From positions 99,675 to 163,674 of the forward strand of contig WFMF01000408.1 of NCBI GenBank assembly GCA_011033025.1: a stretch of DNA of 64,000 nt, given 5' to 3'. Below the pieces are notes generated by a model. It was not told the origin of the DNA. It was given only the letters and a program-made list of their open reading frames with translations, and did no database searches. Positions 24,585-35,592 of this stretch are shown here, piece after piece. The DNA comes from Beroe forskalii. Taxonomy: Eukaryota > Ctenophora > Nuda > Beroida > Beroidae. The position numbers and the translations under genes were made by a program. Within the stretch, counting starts at the first letter, position 1; every line of letters starts with the position of its first letter.

Positions 24585-24692
24585 AGAAGAGAGAAATTAA
24601 GGGGGTTGCTTATTGCGTTTATTATTTCTTCTGTCATCTTTGTTTTTCTCACGTGTATTTCTTTTATCAAAGACTACTTACCGATTAACTGA
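24585..24692 (+). pseudogene. relic of the MATE C-terminal helix, copy 2
   Basis: LLIAFIISSVIFVFLTCISF, then IKDYLPIN and TGA at 24690-24692, aligned with copy 1 and with the functional-looking gene at 15158-16752. It is shared because the whole unit was duplicated. Confidence 0.8.
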
Positions 24693-25671
24693 ACTTCATC
24701 AACTGAACTACATTTCATTTTCGAATCCAAAAATAGAATGGCAAAATATTTTTAGCGATTTTTGTAAGAATTTTAGTGAAGCAACTGGATTTTTAGTGCA
24801 CATCAGTAAATTAATTTTAGTTTGATTAGGCATTTGCTCCCAAACCTCCTTGCTGCATGTCAAAATCGCTTACAGAAGTACAGAATGTTTATGTTTTGCT
24901 GTAACAGTGGCTTTAACGCTTCTTCTTGGTAGGGGATGGACAGTGGACACTGAATAACGCGTGGCTCCGTGCATTACTATTACTTTTAACTTACATAATA
25001 ATACGAAAAATTTAAAATATCTTTCGACATTCTTAGCTTAGTAATATCACAAATATATTCGACAAAAATAAAGAACGTGTGTATCAATTGTAAGTGAATA
25101 TCCCACGGAATCCGAAACAGCACAAAAAGTAATCCCATAACCGAGTAAAATTTACGGTCGGAGTGAATGCATTAGCACTTACATCAAAGATCACGATGGT
25201 CGAAGCTACTACTACAACATACGCCTTCAGACTTTATTTCACTATGTTACACAGCGACAAAAATAGTATACTCAGCCTTTCTTGAAATTCTATTTTCCTT
25301 CCAGGAGTAAACAGGGTGCTCATGAGTATGTAGATGTGAATGCACCTCCTGTGCTCTAAAATAGGGGTCCCACCCTCATCATCATTTAACCACTTCGAGC
25401 CTTGATAATGACATCATTTTAGCCAACTATATATATATGTATTTAGAACGCGCGCCAATGTTATGAGTGTTGGGGGTATGTGCAGAACCATTATATACCA
25501 CTTGGTACAAGGGCACTGGTATGCAGGGGCACTGGTGTGTGTGGTGGTAAGCACGGAACCGATTGTTTTTTCACAATTACCACCGAATAAAGAGGAGAGC
25601 TGTACATGGTGCTGCATGTTGTATACGATATGTGGTAGTATTTGCAGATATAGGGCAGGGTTGCGAGGCAC

Positions 25672-25825
25672 ACAAATATGTGCACCAATTTGCACTTTAA
25701 TATGTGCACCAATATGCGCACCAATATGTGCACCAATTTGCACTTTAATATGTGCACCAATTTGCATTATGCGCACTAATTTGCGCACAAATATGCACAC
25801 CAATATGTGCACCAATGTCTGCACG
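25672..25825 (+). repeat. minisatellite, counterpart of 21104-21285
   Basis: TGTGCACCAATTTGCACTTTA and GCGCACCAATATG phrases. Copy number and order differ from the first large unit. Confidence 0.8.
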
Positions 25826-26827
25826 ATATGAATCAAGAGTATGAGCCAAAAAAGTATGAAAATATACAATAGTGTCGGCTGAATTATGATAATTGGACGA
25901 GGAACAGCCGAGTTTTGTATCCACACTATGCATACACAACATTTTAGTAACTGCGCAAAATTTCGTATTGCATATATGCATCCGAAACGAAAACAAACTT
26001 AACTCTTCAGTTATGAGCGAGGGATATGCCTCATTGCGGATTATATCTTATATATAATTTCGTAAGAGCACGTGAATAATGTATGTCTGTGCTTCCGTAC
26101 ACAATTAAATTTGAGCTTGCCAAGAAAATATCAAGAGAAACGAATGCAAACGGGAAAAAAGAGGTGCCGTTGCTATGGAAACCAATTTAAGTGCACGTGC
26201 AGATTATCATCAGTTCTATGCGAGGGCTTTCTATTACGCAACTACTTTTAAATGCTGCGCTGTAGTTTTTGAAAAGTTGAAAATATGACGTTTCCTTAAC
26301 TTCAAATTCAAGATCTCAGGATGGAGAATGGATATAACTTGAGTAACGGAGGATATTTCAGATGGATTGTTATCATAAAACTGTGGCAGAGTTCGGTTGA
26401 TAATCAATGCTTAGTGATCGGTGATAACATTAGTAACTGTAATTTTGAAATTGAACGTTGAGAGAAATCTAAGGTTTACAATAGTGTACAATTTATTCGA
26501 GTTGAATATAGGTGAAGCAGATTACGAAGAATTGATCCTGGCCAGGATCAACGTGAACAAAACAAAGTTGTTCAATGTCGATATTCAGAGAATCAGTCGT
26601 CAGAATTAACATCATCCTGCGGAACAAAAACGGAACAAAAGTCACATGGTTTAGCACAACTGAGACTAATCGTCGAACTATTTTTCACTCTGCTCCTTCA
26701 TAAAATTCGTTGCTCAATAACTACTAATTTGATTGCAATTTTTTGATGCAGTAAAAAGTATCCGATCAATTTGAATGGTAGTGTTCAAAATTTGCGAACG
26801 CGTAGCAGCGCCGAGTGAGCTGTGTGT

Positions 26828-26849
26828 GCAGGCCCAACGGGCCTGCTAG
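26828..26849. repeat. hairpin palindrome GCAGGCCCAACGGGCCTGC
   Basis: Stem GCAGGCCC/GGGCCTGC with loop AAC, at the end of the first monomer. Near-identical palindromes end the second monomer (27663-27683) and occur at 50301-50320, each next to CTAG. Confidence 0.85.
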
Positions 26850-27662
26850 TCTTAAATATAAAGTAAATTCACACGTGAATAATGTTTGTCTGTGCGGGCG
26901 CACACCATTAAATTTGAGCTTGCCAAGTAAATATCAAGAGAAACAAAGGCAAAAGGGAGAAATGAGGCGCCGTTGCTATGGAAACCAATGTTCGCACGTG
27001 CAGATGATAATCAGTTCTTTGAGAGTGCTTTCTATTACGCTACTACTGTTAAATGTTGTGCTGCAGTTTTTGAACTTTTGACATTCTTTTTACTTCAAAT
27101 TCAAGATCTCATGATGGACATAACTCGAATAAAGGAATAAAGGAGGATAATCCAGATAGATGGTTTTCAAAAAGAACTGCGGTAGAGGTCGGCCGATAAT
27201 CAATGCTCGATCGGCGTAAATGTAGTTTTTAAATTAGCCGTAAAGATCAATTTAAGGTTTACAGAAGTTCTATTTAACCGAGTCGGATGAATTAGCAGAT
27301 TACGAAGACCATTCCTGGTCTGGATCAATGTGATCAAAACAAAGTTATTTTGATCACAATGACAGTAAGTCAGTATGAGAATCACTATCAGTTATCAGAA
27401 TCAACATCATCTTGCAATCAACACGGAACAAAACGCACATGGTTTTGCACGACTAAGATTGACCGAACTACTTTGCACTCTGCTCCTTCATAAAATTCAT
27501 TATTTCGTTTAAGTTAATAATTGGATTGCTACATAAGGTTTAATATTCCGTTCTTTTTTCAATTTCAAAATTTGCGAACGAGGTGGCGCGAAGCGCCGCC
27601 GAGTGAGCTATGTATCCATTTATATATTGTTCTAGCAGGTCCATCATTAACATATTATTCCA

Positions 27663-27683
27663 GCAGGCCCAACAGGCCTGCTA
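27663..27683. repeat. hairpin palindrome, second monomer
   Basis: GCAGGCCCAACAGGCCTGC with one mismatch from the other two. Just upstream, GGCGCGAAGCGCC (near 27585) is another perfect hairpin. Confidence 0.8.
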
Positions 27684-28461
27684 GTTATGGTATAAAATGT
27701 TTCTATTCTATCCATGCGGTGGTCAAATGTTCTCAAAGACCTTTTTTCGAACGGGGCGTTTTTCATTTTAGCGGGAATAAATGGTTCAACCGATGTGCTG
27801 ATGTGTACGTCATTAACTAAAATACTCTAGAAATATACAAGTTAACATCGCTACAATGAACCAGCTAAATGTCTAGTAAAATTCCGACGAATTGAATATT
27901 TATGTTAACGTTACTTCGTGTGATAGTGCAAAGTGTGATAGTTGACCGATGTTGATGGTTAGTATGTAGATAATTTGCTTTTATTGATTTATCTGAAGGG
28001 ACTAGTGTACCCAATTCATTAGCCATTGTTCATTCAGTACTGATTGGTGCCATGTACCCTTGCTGTTATGTGCCCTTGTATCACCAAATCTCATTACCAT
28101 GATTATGCATACAAATTATGCATGCATGAATAATGTTTGCATGGATCCCTCGCTGACAATTTATCTGCTTCATGGCGTGAATTCAGGGATTAAAAATCAT
28201 GGCGTTTATACCGATTTGGTATGCGATCATATTAAATACGAATAATTCAAAGCAATATACCGAAGTGTAGGATATTAAGTAAGCAAAAATGTTTAAGTTG
28301 GTATAACGCAAAAAATTGATTTTTATGAGAACTTCAGTACAAGTTACCACGATATGTTAGTTGCAGCGAATTTTCATCATAGCATTATATGTCATCATCA
28401 GGCTGAAATTGTATCGGCATCTATATCGCACACGCAATCATATAAATATGTATAACCAATA

Positions 28462-29288
28462 CACTCAGTTTTTTTTATAAGAAACTTATTGAAATCCTAG
28501 GCTACAAGTTTCTTATTTTTTCACGATTTTGAGCCTAAAAGTTTCTTAATCGGTTTCTTAATTCTATATACCGACATATCGTACGAAAAATGTCTACGAA
28601 ATTTCCAACATAGGAACCTACTGTGTAGACTGTAGTTGAGGATTAGAATCGAACCTTCTGATTTTCAGTTAAATTATACACTTTTAAGCATGTACCTATC
28701 TTAAAAGATTTGTGCAGCTGTATACAATAATGTTCAGGGATCTTCATCAAGATTGTTCTTCCAAAAAAGTTTGAAATTTTGAAATTTAGATAACATCTAA
28801 ATCCTATAATGCTTGGAACTTTTGGAAATAGATATGGAACTGTAATAGTGTCCTGTCGCAACAACAATTTCTAAATTTCTGTTTTGTGCTTTAGTATCTG
28901 GCATGTTACTTTAAACCGAAAAATCATGAAAGGTTCATTTTCTAAATTTCTATTCTATATTATGATCAATTATCACATATCCAGTGTAATAATACTGTAA
29001 TAGAAGTTCAATAGAAGTACTAAATTATTATCAGAATGTTCACAATCAAAAGTACGGGTCTGGGGGCGCAGCCCCCATAAACTCAAACGTATCATGTTAA
29101 AAGAATTTCAGTTGCAATAGGATTTTATACACAAATTTCAAAATTCTAGGCTAGAAGTTTCTTAATTTCTTAATTGTAAATCAGTGAAGTTTCTTAATTT
29201 TTCCGAAATTCTAGGCTAAGTTTCTTAAATTTTCGGAAATCCTAGGCTAAGTTTCTTATAGACAGTTTCTTATAAAAAAAACTGAGTG
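28462..29288. mobile_element. 827-bp Tc1/mariner-like MITE with TA target duplication
   Basis: Terminal inverted repeats start CACTCAGTTTTTTTTATAAG and are flanked by TA (28460-28461 and 29289-29290). The empty site in the first large unit (22641-22665) reads CCAATAACTCAATAAC, i.e. a single TA. Further internal copies of AAGTTTCTTA(AT) surround the ends. The only open frame (74 codons on the minus strand) does not look like transposase. It holds a GGGGGCGCAGCCCCC hairpin near 29061. Confidence 0.92.
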
Positions 29289-30781
29289 TAATTCAATAAC
29301 ATGAATTCAAGCTAAACTATCAGGCTATATGCAGAATGGCTATTTTTTAATTTGTTGTTGCATTCTTCCTTTTTTGAATTTTTGAACTCGTATGGTAAGG
29401 TTAAGTAGTTTAGTACAGTAGTTAATTCACCAGAGATAGCTGGATACGGTTGGGAATGATTTCTGTAATCCATGGCAATTTTGTAAATTTTCCGAAGCTG
29501 GCTGCTATCACTTATACAATTTATAATCACCTCGGAAAGCCATATACTTTTTAGTTCACTCACAGAATTCCAGCGTTGACATGAAAATCCAGCTCTACTG
29601 TACTCTGTAATATTTCGCTACAACAGAAGGATCGTGGTCTTCCCCCGGGTTGGAATGCACTGTAATATCGCCACGTACCTGACAACGTACCTGACACGTA
29701 CCTGACACGTACCTGACACGTACCTGACAAAACAATCCTCACAGCTAGTAGGGCTGATCCTCGGTTCACTGTCAACGTCCTCCGGAAGCAGCATTCGACA
29801 GCAGGCTTCTTTGTAAGGTTACAAGGATATAACGGTCAGAACTTAGAAAGGGTGACGAAAGGGTGAAGTTAATTGAGACGAGCTACTTATAGATAGCTAG
29901 GCAAAAAGGATAAAAAATTCGTGATAATCGTAAAAAAGTCGAAACAGCTGTGCGATGATAACAAGCAATATCGTGGCAAATTATATTGACAAAGTACAGC
30001 TGAATTCCCTGAAAGAACGGTGATAGAATCAACGAAAGATGATAGAATCAACGAAACACAGTTCATAAGCCAAGAGATACAATTCCATGCAATCGTACTT
30101 TCAAAAATATAGGTATCACGCGAAGGCAAAGAAAAATGTAAAATTGAATTGTGCATAAAATTGGATATTAATATAGATATTATTATAAATTATTTGTGAA
30201 TAATGCTGAAATTACGGATTGTCCTTATAATCATGATTATATTGGACTATATGATGGCATGTCAATTTTTGTCAATTTTTGAATAATTGCTAAAATCACG
30301 CGTTGAATTAATGGACGACAAGAGATAAAAAAAAACCTCCATTGCAGGACGCAATATGGTCTGAATGACAGAAAATTATGGAAAAACTAATGTTAAAACA
30401 GCTGATCGTGATAATTGTCTGGATTTCTACAGGTGGTATCCCCCTTTCATAGCACCTAATAATTGTTATATGGGATTCACCTATTCTCAAATTTCAGATA
30501 TAATAAGCAATTTTGTATTCCCAATTTCTGAATATTCACTATTTGTATTATAACTATCGTTCGGGAAAACGGTTATAACGAAAATTGGAAAATAACGCGG
30601 AGCAGCTGTTACTAGTGTAATCTTACATTGCCGACTTTCATGACAAAATAATTATTTGAAAAAATCAATCGATTTCTTGTTCAATATGCTTATATTATTA
30701 ATATTTTATTGAATAAATTTCTTTAAACGCTGCGCAATTATGATTGTCGCATGCAAAATTGCAAAAGATATTCATTGCTTC

Positions 30782-31065
30782 TTATAAACTATACTAAAAT
30801 ACACGGCACTTTTTAAACCAGATTTATTTCTCGCTGTGAGTTATTTCAGCTGTTAGAATTTTATTTTAACGCAAGTATGCTCTATATGTTATGTAGATAG
30901 TAGTTAACCAAAATATTTTTGGTTGCAAAAGAATAATCACAAACTCTGCGTATATTGGAAATTGGCACATCACTGGGTCACCACACGCTTTCCTCACGTG
31001 TGATCACCTTTTTGTGTCTGCTTCAACCGTCTGATATTTGTAATCTTCCACACAAAGGTTATCAC
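30782..31065. other. 3' flank of minus-strand ORF
   Basis: No gene. A TTTATT near 30823 gives an AATAAA on the minus strand about 240 bases after the stop at 31062, a plausible polyadenylation signal. Confidence 0.45.
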
Positions 31066-32162
31066 GTGAGAGGCAGTGGAGTGACTGGCAATGCGCCAAT
31101 TTTCAATAAACGGACTTGAATCTTCAAACCTGAAGTACTGGATGAAGGGATCCAGTAGAGATATCCTACGCTTCTTTTCCCTCCTCCGCCACCTCCACTT
31201 TTATTAGACAAGTTATACTTTGCCGCTTTCAGGGGATCTCCATGATCCATAATGATGCTGAAGATGAACTTGGAATTGTCTGTGTTGGTTACTTCGAATG
31301 TCTCGCTCCTGTGTCTCCTTAGTATGGCTCTCTTCCTGGTCTCCTCTGTCATTACAACGTCTGAAGCACTGCTTCCTGCTGCTGTGTTAGTGCTAATCTC
31401 ACTTTTGTGTCGCCTCATTAACGCTGCTTTCTTCCCTCCCGTGACACGGCCTTCATCTATTCCATCACACCAGGGAGTCTGAACTCTTACTACTCCATGG
31501 AAGGGTTGTTCAGTGTCATCCAGTGACTCAACTGACTCAATTGTCAAACTGTCTCTGTTCATCGCTGGGGGCAGTGGTCTTGTTTTCACAGTAAGAGGGT
31601 CTTTTGTCACCTCAAGGTGATCTCTTTTCACCTCAACACGGTCTTTTGTGTTCACTTGAAAATGGTTTGTTGTAGACACTTCAGGAGGATCTCTTGTCAC
31701 CTCAAGATGCTCGCTTCGTTTCTCTCCGAGCTGATTGTCTCTAATTGCCCCCACTTCAGGATCATTTCTCATTGTCACGTCGGAAGGAAGGTCTGCTGTT
31801 CTCATTTTAGAGGAGACATCATCTTTTGTTCTCATTTTAGAGGAGACATCATCTTTTGTTCTCATTTTAGAGGAAACATCATCTTTTGTTCTCATTTTAG
31901 AGGAGACATCATCTTTTGTTCTCATTTTAGAGGAGACATCATCTTTTGTTCTCATTTTAGAGGAAACATCATCTTTTGTTCTCATTTTAGAGACAACATC
32001 TTTTGTTCTCATTTTAGAGGAAACACCATCTTTTGTTCTCATTTTAGAGGAAACACCATCTGCTGTTCTCATTTTAGAGGAGACATCATCTTTTGTTCTC
32101 ACTTGAGGGGCTGGTTCGATGGTTATTCTACGAGGAGCCGGACTAACTGCCGGTCTATTCAT
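31062..32162 (-). CDS. unidentified basic/serine-rich protein with ten 10-residue repeats
   Basis: An open frame of 366 codons. Residues about 22-130 are ten copies of SSKMRTKDDV-like repeat; then come a charged region, two similar phosphosite-like motifs (LMRRHKSEIS and ILRRHRSETF), a poly-Gly run, and a hydrophobic tail. Low complexity and duplicated basic-Ser motifs suggest a disordered scaffold or regulatory region. No catalytic domain or signal peptide is seen. The start ATG follows an in-frame stop five codons upstream and no clear acceptor, so it may be the true start. A GTGATA at 31065 could be a weak donor, so the C-terminus is not certain. The motif style resembles exon 6628-7254, but homology is not shown. 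Confidence 0.6.
   Translation of the reverse strand: MNRPAVSPAPRRITIEPAPQVRTKDDVSSKMRTADGVSSKMRTKDGVSSKMRTKDVVSKMRTKDDVSSKMRTKDDVSSKMRTKDDVSSKMRTKDDVSSKMRTKDDVSSKMRTKDDVSSKMRTADLPSDVTMRNDPEVGAIRDNQLGEKRSEHLEVTRDPPEVSTTNHFQVNTKDRVEVKRDHLEVTKDPLTVKTRPLPPAMNRDSLTIESVESLDDTEQPFHGVVRVQTPWCDGIDEGRVTGGKKAALMRRHKSEISTNTAAGSSASDVVMTEETRKRAILRRHRSETFEVTNTDNSKFIFSIIMDHGDPLKAAKYNLSNKSGGGGGGKRSVGYLYWIPSSSTSGLKIQVRLLKIGALPVTPLPLT
31801..32097 (-). repeat. coding minisatellite, 10 x 30 bp
   Basis: Ten head-to-tail copies of a 30-base unit (one copy is 27 bases), all in frame, encoding MRTKDDVSSK with Asp/Gly, Lys/Ala and one codon-deletion variants. Length steps of 30 or 27 keep the frame, so copy number can vary between individuals without breaking the protein. 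Confidence 0.95.
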
Positions 32163-32165
32163 AGC

Positions 32166-32250
32166 GTCTAGAATTCACACTCCAGAGCTTTTACGCAGCT
32201 ATCACAGAGTCTAAAATTCACACTCCAGAGCTTTTACGCAGCTATCACAG
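32166..32250. repeat. 43-bp tandem duplication next to the start codon
   Basis: GTCTAGAATTCACACTCCAG through GCTATCACAG occurs twice with one difference, directly upstream (minus strand) of ATG 32162, so it would lie in the 5' UTR or promoter. Confidence 0.9.
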
Positions 32251-32992
32251 TCACTTGTGATACCAGCGGTATAAACTGCAGTTTACTACAAAACTAAAAC
32301 ACGATAATACGGACTAATTTTTCGATAGATGGGATTTAACACCATTATTAAACACAAATTGCGGTTTATTAAAATTCAATGCTTGATTGTGCATGCTGCA
32401 AAACATAGTTCGTTTAAAATTGAAAAACAAGAGTTAAATCTGTCACATAAGTGGTCAGGATCCTCTTCTTTTGTTTGACCGATAAGCCGATTTATTAGGG
32501 CTATCATCAAGCTATTTACTCAAGATAATATTCTAATATTGCACTGCTTGTCACAGTGTATCCTTGCGGGAGCATACCATTATTGTTTACTGCGGTACTT
32601 GATAGCTATGTGATTGTTTGCTAATTCTCTAAATTGTAAGCAATAAATAAATCCTCTGAAGTCCCGATAACGTTTCAATATGAACTTTATCGGGATACTC
32701 ATCTCATAAGGGATACAGTAATTGTTCTGCAAGATCTCATGTGACATTCCTCAGAATAAATCTGGATTGGTATTCCTCGGATAAAAGCATTTGCCAAGAA
32801 AACCCTCACGCCCACTTCATGATGAAATATTCTTGCATTAAATGCCCGTCCACCAAAAAGGTCCTGTGAGTTAGAATAAAGGAATTAATTACTTGAAAAG
32901 CATTTGAATAAAAAATGTTAATAATCTAAAAAACTATGGGTAAAATGGCAAAAGTACATGTGACGACTTGGCGTCTATACACTCGTCACCGT
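32251..32992. other. no gene; 3' flank of the secreted-protein gene, duplicated at 35.5-36.1 kb
   Basis: The part from about 32520 (ACTGCTTGTCACAGTGTATC) resembles 35547 onward and belongs to the tandem duplication of the secreted-protein genes. Confidence 0.55.
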
Positions 32993-33937
32993 CTATAAAA
33001 GGCGCTTAGCAGCGCCTGTAGGCGGTGTATAAACGCCTTCCAGCACTGAATCGGTGAATAACGCAGCTTCTGTCTTCCTGAGATAGTCCAGACCTTTTAG
33101 GCCTTGATAACGGGTGCTTTCTTTCCACTCTATCTTGAAATAATCGGGGCAGTAGTAGTTTTTATGCACTCCGCTTTTGAAGTGGATCGCATCGAATACT
33201 ATCCGCACTTTCTTCGCTCGACTAATCCTCTCTTCATAACAGCTGTAGGTGTCCTTGCGATCTTCGGAGAACGAATACGACTCTTCTAAGCTCTTACCCT
33301 TCGCAGTGAAAGAACCCTTGATATCAGACGTTGTGGTAAAGTTTGTAAAGTCCCTTAAGCTCGTCAAATTCATGTCCTTTTCTGGATCCCGAACTAGGCA
33401 GGATAGAGGGTCAGGGTTTTGTATGTATGCTCTGCTAAGTGCAATGCCCTCCCCGTTGATTTTAGTGTATTCGAGAAAAGTTTCAGCCACCATGGTACCG
33501 TTTCCGTCAAGACTTTCGATAATGTGTCGTAACATAAAGGACCCCTCGTCATCTGGAAAGTCCGGAACAGGATTAATTCGGACAGTAAACACAATGTTCT
33601 CCCCAGCTGCTACGTCTACATCAAACTCCTCGCTGGAAACCAGCCAATGCTTATAAAAGCGGTGATCTTCTGTAGGACTATCTCTGTCAGGCCATTCCAC
33701 TTTCCTCCACTCATCACCGCTCACACACTGGTACCCACCACACTTCTCAGCTCTTCGGAGCATCCTTTTACATTGCTTGTTTTCTTTAGGGGTAGGGGTG
33801 CCATCCCCCGTCTCGCAATTGAGAATCGCGTAGCCCTTACTCCGGCACTTTTCCAGGTTCTTGAAAGTCTTCTTGCAATATTTCCCTTCGACTTCTGCAC
33901 AAAGAAGCAAGGTGCCCAGAAGGATCTTCCAAATCAT
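32993..33937 (-). CDS. secreted cysteine-rich protein, paralogue 1 (314 aa)
   Basis: Single-exon frame with a clear signal peptide (MIWKILLGTLLLCAEVEG), then a compact six-cysteine region (Cys 21, 31, 41, 56, 66, 71) and a beta-rich C-terminal part of about 230 residues with possible N-glycosylation sites (NGT, NLT, NFT). It is probably secreted. I do not recognise the family. A paralogue lies about 3.15 kb upstream on the same strand (36234-37088); the first 85 residues and the NLTSLRDFTNFTTTSDIKGS block are nearly identical, while the middle differs strongly. The start ATG is shared by both copies. The frame ends with TAG at 32993-32995. Confidence 0.85.
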   Translation of the reverse strand: MIWKILLGTLLLCAEVEGKYCKKTFKNLEKCRSKGYAILNCETGDGTPTPKENKQCKRMLRRAEKCGGYQCVSGDEWRKVEWPDRDSPTEDHRFYKHWLVSSEEFDVDVAAGENIVFTVRINPVPDFPDDEGSFMLRHIIESLDGNGTMVAETFLEYTKINGEGIALSRAYIQNPDPLSCLVRDPEKDMNLTSLRDFTNFTTTSDIKGSFTAKGKSLEESYSFSEDRKDTYSCYEERISRAKKVRIVFDAIHFKSGVHKNYYCPDYFKIEWKESTRYQGLKGLDYLRKTEAALFTDSVLEGVYTPPTGAAKRLL

Positions 33938-34156
33938 GCTCCTGTCCCTTGTAGTGTCTTGGTCCGTGGGCTTTACCTAAATCATGGAATTCATTGTGTC
34001 GGATCTATTTGCTCAAATTCATCATGCTTCGTTTTAACATTTCAAAATTAGAAGAGTGAATTTCATGTCATAGGTCACTTTGCTAAAGATAGAAAGACAA
34101 TGATAGGTAAATATACAGTTTAGAAATGAAGAAATCGTGATGTTGTGTTGCATCCA
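33938..34156. other. 5' flank of secreted-protein gene 1
   Basis: Similar to the flank of gene 2 (37089-37320), for example GTGGGCTTTACCTAAATCAT and AATTTCATGTCA, so the promoter region is part of the duplication. No TATA box is clear. Confidence 0.5.
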
Positions 34157-35086
34157 GGGGAAATTTGCGGCAAATGGGACAAAAATTTGAGATGAACATT
34201 TTGAATGAAAGTATCTACGCTTTGTGTTGAATTTAAATTCCAGGGTACTCAAATTGTTAAAATATGTTCTTATGCACCTTCCAAGGTTATTAATATGAAA
34301 CGTTTCTGAGATAAAGAACTGTCCCATTTGACAGTCAGTGTCCCATTTTCCAAGTGCCATAATAACCAAATGGGACACCCTATCCTATCACAAAAACCCA
34401 GTCCCCATAGTTAGATAAGTAGTTGTTTACTGCCTGATATTTGATGTTTGATGCCATTTTGATATTTTCGAGCACTAAAAATGGACTTTTCGGTCATATT
34501 TGAAAAAAAATCGTGCAAACAAGCCATAATCAGTGTCAAGCCTGGAATAAGAGATAAAATTTTCGAAGTTGATGAGAAATGCCAAATACACCAGAAAGGC
34601 TGTTCCATGATGAAAAATACGCTATTTCTATTTATTCAAGATGGTCAAAGAGCAATAATTCGTCTAATGAGATGGGAATATTCTGCCAATAGGGTGTCCC
34701 ATTTTCCAAATTTCGACCTGTCCCATTTCACTATTTCACATGGAATGCATACTTCGCATGATATATTCTAAACATTAGAGAAGTAACGTTTTTTGACGTT
34801 TGAATAACATTATAAGATGTCTAATATCGGCTATAAAACCGAAAAAAGCGGCCTGAAAACAGTTATGCGAACACAACAGTCGAAAGGAAAACTCAACTTC
34901 CTAGTTCTGTCGACTTCGTTTACCTTAAACCATGATTTTAATTGCATTCAACGCTTGCAATTCAATTCCCAGCTACGTTCCACAAATAGGAACATATTTA
35001 AAGGTCTCATGTTATGAAGTGATCATGAATCTGTGATATGAATCTGTCCCATTTGACAAACTGTCCAATTTGCCGTCTATCTCCCC
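34157..35086. mobile_element. 0.93-kb inverted-repeat element upstream of gene 1
   Basis: Ends GGGGAAATTTGCGGCAAAT and the complement of GGGGAGATAGACGGCAAAT match at about 19 of 24 positions. Inside, TGTCCCATTT or its complement recurs at least six times. The matching flank of gene 2 runs on without this block (around 37310-37340), so it was inserted in copy 1 or lost in copy 2. No clear target duplication and no transposase are visible. Confidence 0.65.
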
Positions 35087-35592
35087 TACAAGCAGAAATG
35101 TCGGAAAATGCAGTTTGGAAGTCAATAGAAAATTCATCATTGACATTGAATATCTTGATTCAATTATTGAAAGAGTGGTATTTTCTAGCAGAGACATGAG
35201 TTGGTCCAATCACTGCGGCGATGTACTGTGTTTTTAGGTTAATAGATGGAAAATAAAGGGTTTATCGTCCGGATTGTATGCATTAATCAGTGCAATCAAC
35301 AATGAGGTGAAGGCTTAATTTTTAATCGAAACGATTATGCATTAACTTCCGTCGATGTACATGAGCCAAACGCTTAGGTGAACCAAAACCACAAGATTTT
35401 GTCGGTGTGTACTTCCGGTAAATGGTTTAATAAACCCTTAATCATGCTTCTAGTTTCTTTGTCAGTGGGATTAACCAAGATCATATTGACATGGCTGAAC
35501 AGACTGCGGCAATTCTGTACTGTAGTTTGTAGATAAAATTAATATACTGTACTGCTTGTCTAAAGTATATCTTTGCGGGGAGCATTCCATAA
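35087..35592. other. no gene; flanks of the duplicated unit
   Basis: 35095-35200 matches the flank of gene 2 around 37340-37465 (TATCTTGATTCAATTATTGAAA). From 35499, GCAATTCTGTACTGTAGTTT also occurs at 21994 in copy 1 of the large duplication, a separate dispersed repeat. Confidence 0.5.

Larger units (their letters stand above)
26047..27685. mobile_element. 1.64-kb insertion made of two tandem monomers of about 0.8 kb
   Basis: Copy 1 of the large duplication reads GGATTATAT-TATGGTATAA (around 21531-21550) with nothing between. Here the same join is split by two monomers (26047-26850 and 26851-27685). Each starts with a CTTA.ATATAA phrase followed by CACGTGAATAATGT and ends GGCCTGCTAGT. Both contain GAGCTTGCCAAG, GTTGCTATGGAAACCAAT and CTCTGCTCCTTCATAAAATTC. 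They differ at many positions, so the dimer is not recent. No transposase is visible. A TAT at each flank may be a 3-bp target duplication. Confidence 0.85.
24170..30781. repeat. head-to-tail duplication, copy 2 (about 6.6 kb)
   Basis: Begins GTGCGAGGGAATACC directly after the end of copy 1 and ends AAAGATATTCATTGCTT. It has two insertions that copy 1 lacks (26047-27685 and 28462-29288) and lacks the 17983-20500 insertion. No protein-coding gene is recognised beyond the MATE tail relic. Confidence 0.9.

Noticed and set aside
21100-25830. CRISPR-like array (regular short repeats)
   Set aside because: Units are contiguous without unique spacers, and the genome is eukaryotic.
31252-32171. Long plus-strand frames opposite the 31-32 kb ORF (184 and 123 codons)
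   Set aside because: Antisense shadows of the 30-bp coding repeat; the minus frame is longer and carries non-repeat sequence on both sides.
33104-34051. Plus-strand frames opposite the secreted-protein gene
   Set aside because: Antisense shadows; the same shadows recur at 36249 and 36798 because the gene is duplicated.
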